Shown: positions 14,626-20,525 of the stretch, one piece after another
How the letters are laid out: every line of letters starts with the position of its first letter
How positions within the stretch are numbered: the first letter of the stretch is position 1
Assembly: GCA_034666665.1 (NCBI GenBank)
Contig: JAXDLK010000196.1
Coordinates: forward strand, 1 to 21,273
Length of the DNA: 21,273 nucleotides
Source: JAXDLK01 sp034666665
GTDB taxonomy: Bacteria > Desulfobacterota > Binatia > JACPRU01
Direction of reading: 5' to 3'
The notes under the pieces: generated by a model
What the model was told of the DNA's origin: nothing
What the model saw: the letters and a program-made list of their open reading frames with translations, nothing else
The model's database searches: none
Translations under genes and position numbers: made by a program

Positions 14626-15135
14626 ATGCAACGCTCGTACGGCATGCGCTCACTTCGACGTCGCGCAACGGATCGGCGCGCCGGCCGGCTCCTGGCCGCG
14701 AATCGCGGTCGCGGCCGGTCTCGGCCACATGGGGCTACACCGAAACGTGATCCATCCGGTGTTCGGCAACTTCATCCTGCCGGCACCGTGCTGATCGCCG
14801 CCGAGGTCTCGGCGCGAAGCGAGCCCCACGATTACAATCCGTGCCTCGACTGCAAGCTCTGCGTCGCCGCCTGCCCGGTCGGCGCGATCTCCGCCGACGG
14901 GCACTTCAACTTCTCGGCGTGCTTCACGCACAACTACCGCGAGTTCATGAGCGGCTTCACGAATTGGGTGGAGTCGATCGCCGCCAGTCGGACGCCGCTC
15001 GACTACCGCGCACGGGTCTCCGACTCCGAGTCGGCGTCGATGTGGCAGAGCCTCTCGTTCGGCGCCAACTACAAGGCCGCCTACTGCATGTCGGTCTGCC
15101 CGGCCGGCGAGGACGCGATCGAGCCGTCTCGGCAT
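14626..15135 (+). pseudogene. Frameshifted QueG-like 4Fe-4S protein remnant
   Basis: A ribosome binding site GAGGAGAG (14611-14618) precedes ATG 14626. After a few codons the recognisable protein is in another frame (14651-14794): HFDVAQRIGAPAGSWPRIAV, AAGLGHMGLHRNVIHPVFGN, FIL, then TGA. Losing one base near 14780 explains the shift. The original frame then resumes at GTVLIAAEVS and runs through DYNPCLDCKLCVAACPVGAI, FSACFTHNYREFMSGFTNWV and NYKAAYCMSVCPAGED, then diverges after about 15120. The cysteine runs are 4Fe-4S ligands, and the AAGLGHMG...FGNF region resembles epoxyqueuosine reductase-type proteins. Both ends are lost, so it is not functional as read. Confidence 0.8.
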
Positions 15136-15216
15136 TCCGAATCAGCTCGAGTGCCGCTTTGCAGCAGATCGCCCGTCTCCTTCGGAGGAGCGGGTCGCCG
15201 AGCGTCTCGTGCATCG

Positions 15217-15861
15217 TCACGCTTTGCGAGCTCGGAGCGGCTGGCCCCAAGAGTCGCCGTATGCCAGTTCCTCGACCGGCCGCCGCGAGATCGGCCCGTG
15301 GCCGCGTCCGATCGGGTAACCGAGAGGAATCGCCGCCGCGGTCGCCCAGGGCTCGGGGATCGAGAGGATCGCGCGCACCTCAGGTTCGCGTTGGCAAAGC
15401 AGGGTCGTGAGGGTGCATCCAAGGCCTTCGGCTCGACAAGCGAGCAACAGGTTCTGCACCGCCGGATAGATCGAAGCACCACCCACGACCGACGGACGCC
15501 CGAGAGCGGCATCGGTGATCGCGAGCTGGCTCGGCTCGAAACAGACGACGACGAGAGCTGGAACGTCGGCGAAATGGTCGGCGAGGTGGTCACCAGCGAC
15601 GAGCGTTCGCTCGCACGACGTATCGCTCCGATACCTCGCGGCATAGGCCTTCCAAAGCTCAGCGTAGAGATCGCCGAGCTGTCGCATCCGAGATCGTTCT
15701 CGGATGATGATCATTCGCCACGGTTGCCGGTTACCGCCCGAAGGAGCCCACGTCGCCGCCTCGAGCACCCGGTGGAGAATGTCTTCTGGGATCGGATCCG
15801 GCCGCAGACGCCGAACCGCGCGAAGAGTGCTCATGGCTTCTCGAAGATCTACGTTGATCAT
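15217..15861 (-). CDS. Nitroreductase-family flavoprotein
   Basis: The 214-aa protein has the nitroreductase features AVRRLRPDPIPEDIL (about 15-29), the FMN-binding APSGGNRQPWRM (39-50), GLGCTLTTLL and IPLGYPIGRG. These FMN enzymes reduce nitro groups, quinones or flavins with NAD(P)H; the substrate cannot be told from the sequence. Start ATG 15861; the internal ATG at residue 10 is also possible. It lies 85 bp after the acyl-CoA-dehydrogenase-fold gene on the same strand. It may therefore be the fourth gene of that operon, conceivably supplying reduced flavin or acting on a quinone product (inference). Confidence 0.88.
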   Translation of the reverse strand: MINVDLREAMSTLRAVRRLRPDPIPEDILHRVLEAATWAPSGGNRQPWRMIIIRERSRMRQLGDLYAELWKAYAARYRSDTSCERTLVAGDHLADHFADVPALVVVCFEPSQLAITDAALGRPSVVGGASIYPAVQNLLLACRAEGLGCTLTTLLCQREPEVRAILSIPEPWATAAAIPLGYPIGRGHGPISRRPVEELAYGDSWGQPLRARKA

Positions 15862-15946
15862 TGTCGCTCTGCCTCATGCCTCTGAGGCGCGGCAGGGAAC
15901 GCGAAGCCGACTCGCCGCAGCCTCCCGAACCCGAGCCGCTTCGCGA

Positions 15947-17140
15947 TCACCCCATCGGGTCGAAGTCGACGCCGAGAAGCGCCCGCCCGTGCTGCTCGTA
16001 TGCCCAGTCGCTCGCCATCAGATGGGTCGACGCGCCGTGGAGGTCGCGAAGGCAACGCTGGAGCACGTTCTCGAGGCGAAGCGCCGTGCCTCCGGCGTAG
16101 CGGAAGGCGCGCGCCGCCGCCTCGAGCGCGGCATCGGTCGCGAGCACCGTCGCGGCGCGCATTTCCACCTGGTGCGCGGCGTCCGGCCGGCCGCCCGTGG
16201 AGACTGCCTGCCATGCCTTCTCGAAGACCTCGAGGACGAGAGCGCGCGCGGCGCGGAGGCGGAGATCGCTCTCACCGATCGCGTGCTGGAAGACCGCACG
16301 GTCAGCGACGCGGCCCTTCTTGCCGTAGCCGCGCTCCTTCGCGCTCGCCTGCGCGACGATTTCGTCGAGCGCGCGCCGACCAACGCCGAGGACGAAGCCG
16401 GCGAGCTCGTTCACGAGGAGGCCGGGGAATCCCATCCGGTAGAGCGGCCCGCCGCGCTTCGGCTCCAAGGCGCGGAGATCGAACGTGAGCTCTTCTGGCA
16501 CGAAGACCTCGTCGATCGTGAAGTCGCAGCTGCCTGTGCCTTTGAGCCCGGCGACGTACCAGTTGTCGTGGATCACGACGTCGGCGGCCGGCAGCATCGC
16601 GAAGCGCGACGCGATGGGGTCCCCCGACTCGTTCTCGACGAGCGCGTGCACGCCGACCCACTCCGCGTGGCGGATCCCGCTTCCCCATGACCAGCGGCCC
16701 GTGATCCTGTAGCCGCCTTCGGCTGCACGGGCGCGTCCCGGCGCGAGGAGGCCGGACGCTTTCGGCACACGACCGCCGGCGAACATGCGCTCGATCCCCC
16801 GCTCCGGGAGGTACGCGGAGAGCGAGAGCGCGCCGGCGCCGATGAAGAGGCCCCATCCGGCCGAAGCGTCGATCCGCGCGACCGCCTCGATCACCTCGAT
16901 CTGCGTCACCGGGTCCGCTTCCGCGCCGCCGAGCTCGGCGGGGAGCTTCAGCCGGAAGAGCTGCGAATCCGCGAGCGCGGCGACGGCGCCGGGCGCCAGC
17001 GTGCGGAGCTGCTCGGCTTCCTCGGCGCCGGCGGCGAGGACGTCGCGGATCTCCTCGACGGCGTCGAGGAGCGCGCGGCGCTTCGCTCCACTCTCGCTCG
17101 GGAATCGCCCGCCGCGCTCCGTTGCCCGCGCCGTCGTCAG
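15947..17140 (-). CDS. Acyl-CoA dehydrogenase-fold protein, probable group D flavin monooxygenase-like
   Basis: The 397-aa protein has the acyl-CoA dehydrogenase fold in its monooxygenase-like version (HpaB/HsaA/DszC group). Segments include RLKLPAELGGAEADPVTQIE, ARIDASAGWGLFIG, ITGRWSWGSGIRHAEWVGV, LKGTGSCDFTIDEVFVP, and a C-terminal helical bundle ending FRYAGGTALRLENVLQRCLR, then DLHGASTHLM. HsaA-type members hydroxylate phenolic rings with FMNH2 and O2. No ATG, GTG or TTG exists before the conserved region. CTG 17138-17140 overlaps the hydrolase stop (CTGA) and has GGAGG 7 bases upstream, so I propose a CTG start. It is the third gene of the sigma-54 operon. A true acyl-CoA dehydrogenase is the alternative. 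Confidence 0.82.
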   Translation of the reverse strand: MTTARATERGGRFPSESGAKRRALLDAVEEIRDVLAAGAEEAEQLRTLAPGAVAALADSQLFRLKLPAELGGAEADPVTQIEVIEAVARIDASAGWGLFIGAGALSLSAYLPERGIERMFAGGRVPKASGLLAPGRARAAEGGYRITGRWSWGSGIRHAEWVGVHALVENESGDPIASRFAMLPAADVVIHDNWYVAGLKGTGSCDFTIDEVFVPEELTFDLRALEPKRGGPLYRMGFPGLLVNELAGFVLGVGRRALDEIVAQASAKERGYGKKGRVADRAVFQHAIGESDLRLRAARALVLEVFEKAWQAVSTGGRPDAAHQVEMRAATVLATDAALEAAARAFRYAGGTALRLENVLQRCLRDLHGASTHLMASDWAYEQHGRALLGVDFDPMG

Positions 17141-18009
17141 GGCATCACCTCCCGCAAGAACTCCGCGCTCAAGCGCACGACCTCGGGAAGACCCTTCGAA
17201 TACGGCTCGGTGTGCGAGAGCCCCGGCAGGATGTGCAGCCGCTTCGGCTCCTTCGCCTTCTCGTAGATCCGGCGCGACTCTTCGACGTCGACGATGAAGT
17301 CGAGCTCGGCGCCGATCACGAAGAGCGGGCGCGGAGCGATCGCGGCCGCGTCGAGTTCCGGGCGATACGTGCGGAGGTCGTCCGCCATCTCGAGCGGCAT
17401 CGTCATGGAGAGCGCCGCGGTCGCGCTCTGCGAGCGATACGCCTGCTCCGCGGGTGTCGGCGGCACCATCTCGAACGGATCGACGTACTCGGACTCGCCC
17501 GTCGTCACGCGGCGCACAAGGTCGTCGTCGAGGCGCTTCCGGAGCTGCCAGTAGTCGTAGAGCGAGCGGCCGACACGGAGCCAGCGGTCGCCGTCGCCGA
17601 AGCCGCCCTGCGCGATCACGGCGCGCGGGCGCGGGTCGATCGCCGCCGCCGAGATCGCGTTCGAAGCGCCGTAGCTGATGCCGAAGAGCGCGATTCGCGA
17701 AGCGTCGACCTCGGACTGGAGCCCGAGGAAGGTCGTCGCGGCGACGACGTCCTCGACGCGCTCGCGCGCGATCAGGCGATGCTTCGTGCCCTCGCTCTCG
17801 CCGAAGCCGCGATAGTCGAACGCGAACGCCGCGTAGCCCTCGTCGACGAAGCCCTTCGCGAAGCCCGGCAGCACGACCTTCCGGTTGCAGCGGAGCCCGT
17901 GGCACAGCACCACCGCCGGGAGCTTCCGCTCGCGCGCGGCGTCGGGCGCGTAGAGCGTCGCGGCGAGCTTGAGACCCGCGCTGTAGAAGGAGAGCTCCTT
18001 CTCGATCAT
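17137..18009 (-). CDS. Alpha/beta-hydrolase (esterase or C-C hydrolase type)
   Basis: The 290-aa protein has a complete alpha/beta-hydrolase core. It carries VVLCHGLRCNR (oxyanion loop), FDYRGFGESEG, the nucleophile elbow GISYGAS, an acid candidate in VIGAELDFIVDVEESRR, and the catalytic histidine in LPGLSHTEPY. No signal peptide is present. In meta-cleavage pathways such enzymes split the ring-fission product; the position between a VOC gene and a flavin monooxygenase-like gene fits that role, though an esterase is equally possible from the motifs alone. ATG 18009 overlaps the VOC stop (ATGA), and the stop overlaps the next gene, so all three are coupled. Confidence 0.9.
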   Translation of the reverse strand: MIEKELSFYSAGLKLAATLYAPDAARERKLPAVVLCHGLRCNRKVVLPGFAKGFVDEGYAAFAFDYRGFGESEGTKHRLIARERVEDVVAATTFLGLQSEVDASRIALFGISYGASNAISAAAIDPRPRAVIAQGGFGDGDRWLRVGRSLYDYWQLRKRLDDDLVRRVTTGESEYVDPFEMVPPTPAEQAYRSQSATAALSMTMPLEMADDLRTYRPELDAAAIAPRPLFVIGAELDFIVDVEESRRIYEKAKEPKRLHILPGLSHTEPYSKGLPEVVRLSAEFLREVMP

Positions 18010-18554
18010 CGCTCGACCGCCGACGTCCCGTCCGCGTTCTTCACGTCGACGTCGTCTTCCATGTTGAGGCCCTTCAGCGACGCCTCGAAACGCTTCTGCA
18101 TCACTGCGTCGTCCGCGTTGAACGAGCGCGTAATCGCGCAGAACTCGAGCTGGATGCCGTTCGGATCCTTGAAGTAGATCGACTTCGCCCAGTCGTGATC
18201 GACGATCGGCGAGACCTTCACGCCCTTCGCGAGGAGCTCGCTTCGCTTCTGCTCGAGCGACGCCAGGTTCCCCGCCTCGAATGCGTAGTGAAAGGCGATC
18301 GTCGGCAGGCCGAGCGCCTTGTTAATGCTCGCATCGAACTCCTTCGGCACGGTCGGCGCGCCGGTGATCTCCATGAACGCGAGCAACTGATCGCGCCCGG
18401 TGTCGAAGAAGATGTGGCGGATCTTCCCGCCGTCCGTGAGGTCGATCCAGTCGCAGCGGACCGCGGGGAAACCGAGGACGCCCTCGTAGAACTCGCGCGT
18501 CTTATCGAGGTCGAGGGTCGCCATGCCGACGTGAGAGAAGCCTTTAGAGTTCAT
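18006..18554 (-). CDS. VOC-superfamily (glyoxalase/extradiol dioxygenase-fold) metalloenzyme
   Basis: From ATG 18554 the protein is 182 aa. It begins NSKGFSHVGMATLDLDKTRE, with FYEGVLGF completing the first VOC module. Metal-ligand candidates are His8, the histidine of IAFHYAFEAG in the second module, and Glu in DPNGIQLEFCAI. WAKSIYFKDPNG is also typical. The fold includes glyoxalase I and single-domain extradiol dioxygenases; the operon context favours ring cleavage, but that is inference. The frame continues upstream to GTG 18614, but that stretch contains the sigma-54 promoter, so the shorter start is preferred. First gene of the operon. Confidence 0.88.
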   Translation of the reverse strand: MNSKGFSHVGMATLDLDKTREFYEGVLGFPAVRCDWIDLTDGGKIRHIFFDTGRDQLLAFMEITGAPTVPKEFDASINKALGLPTIAFHYAFEAGNLASLEQKRSELLAKGVKVSPIVDHDWAKSIYFKDPNGIQLEFCAITRSFNADDAVMQKRFEASLKGLNMEDDVDVKNADGTSAVER

Positions 18555-18566
18555 GCCTTTCGACGG

Positions 18567-18582
18567 AGCAGCATGCGTGCCA
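18567..18582 (-). promoter_or_regulatory. Sigma-54 (-24/-12) promoter of the VOC-hydrolase-monooxygenase operon
   Basis: On the minus strand the sequence reads TGGCACGCATGCTGCT. Against the consensus TGGCACRNNNNTTGCW only one defined position differs (C for the first T of the -12 box), and the GG-N10-GC spacing is exact. The predicted transcription start, near 18556, is only about two bases before the VOC ATG. The divergent gene encodes a sigma-54 activator, which strongly supports the call. Confidence 0.88.
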
Positions 18583-18624
18583 TTCCGAGCCTCGAGAAAC
18601 TGCAGCGTTTTCACGGCAAACTTG

Positions 18625-18666
18625 CGAAAATCATCATGACGAGCCGCGGCGACTTGACGATTTTCG
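18625..18666. promoter_or_regulatory. Upstream inverted repeat, candidate activator site 1
   Basis: Arms CGAAAATCATCA (18625-18636) and TGACGATTTTCG (18655-18666) are complementary at 11 of 12 positions, with centres 30 bp apart (about three helical turns). TGACGA also occurs directly at 18637 and 18655. The repeat centre lies about 90 bp upstream of the sigma-54 transcription start. It is a candidate enhancer site for the divergent activator. Confidence 0.5.
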
Positions 18667-18671
18667 ACGCG

Positions 18672-18693
18672 ACTGATTCACCGGTGCATCAGT
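18672..18693. promoter_or_regulatory. 22-bp palindrome, candidate activator site 2 and autoregulatory site
   Basis: Left arm ACTGATTCACC (18672-18682) meets its near-exact reverse complement (18683-18693) with no spacer and one mismatched pair. The centre is about 127 bp upstream of the predicted sigma-54 start, where XylR/DmpR-type enhancer sites usually lie. It overlaps the regulator's own GTG start (18692), so binding could also repress the regulator. Confidence 0.6.
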
Positions 18694-20377
18694 GCCCCGC
18701 TCGCGCAACCCCTCGAAGATCCAGTTCCCCGACATCGAGGACCTCCGCTCGCGTCTCCGCTTCCGGCCCGAGGAGGGCAGCATCCACTCCGGCGACGTGC
18801 GCATGACGCTCGTGCACGTGCCGGCGCTCGCGAGCCTCCGGCGAGAGCTCGTCGATGCGCTCGGCGTCGACCGCGCGCGCGGCGTCCTCACGCGCATCGG
18901 CTACGCCGCCGGCACGCTCGACGCCCAGATCGTTCGCAAGGTGCGCCCCAAGCGCTCGCTCCTCGAGTCGTTCGCGGTCGGCCCGCAACTCCAGTCGCTC
19001 GAGGGCACGCTCCGCGTCGAGCTCGTGAAGTTCTCGTACGATCCCGCGCGCGGCCGCTTCTACGGTGAGGCTTTCTGGAAGAACTCGTTCGAGCTCGAGT
19101 GCCAGGACGTATCGATCGCGCCCGAGCCCGTCTGCTGGATGCAAGCGGGCTACGCGAGCGGCTACACCACGGCGTTCGTCGGCAAGCCGTGCCTCGTCCG
19201 TGAGGTCGAATGCCGCGGCGCCGGCGCACGCGACTGCCGGGTCATCGGCAAGACCGTCGAGGAGTGGGGCGACGACGTCGAGGAGCTCCGCTTTCTCACG
19301 CCGGAAGTGCTCGCCGAGGGAAAGTCCGCCGCGAGGCGCCTCGCTCCCCGCGCCGGCGCGAGAGTCGGCGCGCGCGACCCGGGCGTCCCGGACGAGCTCG
19401 TCGGCGCCTCGCCGAGCTTCCACGCCGCCTGCCATCGCGTGCGTAAGGCCGCGGCGACGCGCGCGACCGCGCTCTTCCTCGGCGAGACCGGCGTCGGCAA
19501 GGAGATGTTCGCGCACTTCCTCCACCGCGCGAGCCCTCGCGCGCGGGCGCCGATCGTCGCGGTCAACTGCGCCGCGATTCCCGAGACGCTCCTCGAGGCC
19601 GAGCTCTTCGGCGTCGAGAAGGGCGCGTACACGGGCGCGGTTTCGTCACGCCCCGGTCGCTTCGAGCGCGCCGACGGCGGCACGCTCTTCTTGGACGAGG
19701 TCGGCACGATGCCGCTCGCCGCGCAGGCGAAGCTCCTTCGTGTGCTGCAGACGGGCGAGATCGAGCGCGTCGGCGACGTGCGCACGCGGCACGTCGACGT
19801 GCGCGTCGTCGCGGCGACGAACGAGGATCTCGCCGGCGCAGCGGCCGCGGGATCGTTCCGCCGCGACCTCTACTACCGGCTGAACGTCTTTCCGATCCAT
19901 CTCCCACCACTCCGCGAGCGCCGCGACGACATTCCGCTCCTGATGGACCACCTGCTCGACAAGTACCGCCGCCTCCACGACAAGCGGATCTCCGGCTTCA
20001 CCGAGCGCGCAGTCGCCGCGCTCCTCGACTACGACTACCCCGGGAACATCCGCGAGCTCGAGAACATGATCGAGAGCGCGGTGATCCTCTCCGACGACGA
20101 CGAACCGCTCGACGCGTCACTGCTCTTCGCCTCGACGCCGGGGGCGAATCGACCTAGCCTCCGCGTCGACCCCGCCGGTCGCCTCGCGCCACTCACCGGG
20201 CTCGATCAGCTCGCGAAGTCGATCGTCGACGCGGGCGCGCCCGTCGAGCCGCTCTTTTCCGCGGTGCTCGAGCAGGCGCTCCGTTCCGCCGGCGGCAACT
20301 TCACGCACGCGGCCGAGAGCGTCGGGCTCACGCGGGCGCAGCTCGCGTATCGGGTGAAGTCGAAGCGCGAGCGCTGA
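18692..20377 (+). CDS. Sigma-54-dependent activator of the XylR/DmpR family
   Basis: The 561-aa protein aligns with XylR/DmpR from end to end. It has an N-terminal aromatic-sensor domain (about 10-200) with a V4R part (VCWMQAGYASGYTTAF), a linker, and an AAA+ domain. The AAA+ domain has Walker A GETGVGKE (264-271), GAYTGA (311-316, a Tyr variant of GAFTGA) and Walker B TLFLDE. A Fis-type helix-turn-helix (NFTHAAESVGLTRAQLAYRV) ends the protein. Cys148, Glu171, Cys174 and Cys182 keep the spacing of the MopR/DmpR zinc site. The residue equivalent to the phenol-binding His is Gln101, while the Trp (129) is kept. It should sense an aromatic compound and activate the divergent operon. GTG 18692 has no visible ribosome binding site. 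Confidence 0.94.
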   Translation: MPRSRNPSKIQFPDIEDLRSRLRFRPEEGSIHSGDVRMTLVHVPALASLRRELVDALGVDRARGVLTRIGYAAGTLDAQIVRKVRPKRSLLESFAVGPQLQSLEGTLRVELVKFSYDPARGRFYGEAFWKNSFELECQDVSIAPEPVCWMQAGYASGYTTAFVGKPCLVREVECRGAGARDCRVIGKTVEEWGDDVEELRFLTPEVLAEGKSAARRLAPRAGARVGARDPGVPDELVGASPSFHAACHRVRKAAATRATALFLGETGVGKEMFAHFLHRASPRARAPIVAVNCAAIPETLLEAELFGVEKGAYTGAVSSRPGRFERADGGTLFLDEVGTMPLAAQAKLLRVLQTGEIERVGDVRTRHVDVRVVAATNEDLAGAAAAGSFRRDLYYRLNVFPIHLPPLRERRDDIPLLMDHLLDKYRRLHDKRISGFTERAVAALLDYDYPGNIRELENMIESAVILSDDDEPLDASLLFASTPGANRPSLRVDPAGRLAPLTGLDQLAKSIVDAGAPVEPLFSAVLEQALRSAGGNFTHAAESVGLTRAQLAYRVKSKRER

Positions 20378-20384
20378 CCAGACG

Positions 20385-20525
20385 TCACCAGCGCATGATC
20401 GGCGCCGGCTTCAGCGGATGGCGGATCATCCACTTACCGATCACCTTGTAGGCGTGCCCGGGATGGAACGCGCAGAGCGGGAACGCCTCGCGATGTACGG
20501 CGAGATGCCGGGGTTGCGCGGTCAT
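20385..20525 (-). CDS. Unrecognised 46-aa protein coupled to crotonase
   Basis: ATG 20525 overlaps the crotonase stop (ATGA). The frame reads TAQPRHLAVHREAFPLCAFH, then PGHAYKVIGKWMIRHPLKPA and PIMRW, ending at TGA 20385. It is basic and rich in His and Pro, without a membrane segment. It ends 7 bp from the convergent regulator stop. The tight overlap argues for real translation. It might be a complete small protein or the N-terminal remnant of a larger one cut by rearrangement. I do not recognise the family. Confidence 0.5.
   Translation of the reverse strand: MTAQPRHLAVHREAFPLCAFHPGHAYKVIGKWMIRHPLKPAPIMRW

Noticed and set aside
17141..17905. Extension of the monooxygenase frame upstream of CTG 17140
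   Set aside because: It runs through the hydrolase gene in another frame and shows no family similarity.
17122..18177. Plus-strand open frame opposite the hydrolase and VOC genes
   Set aside because: Shadow frame; the minus-strand genes have clear catalytic motifs and coupled starts.
18555..18614. Longer VOC start at GTG 18614
   Set aside because: The added 20 residues cover the sigma-54 promoter and lie outside the VOC fold.
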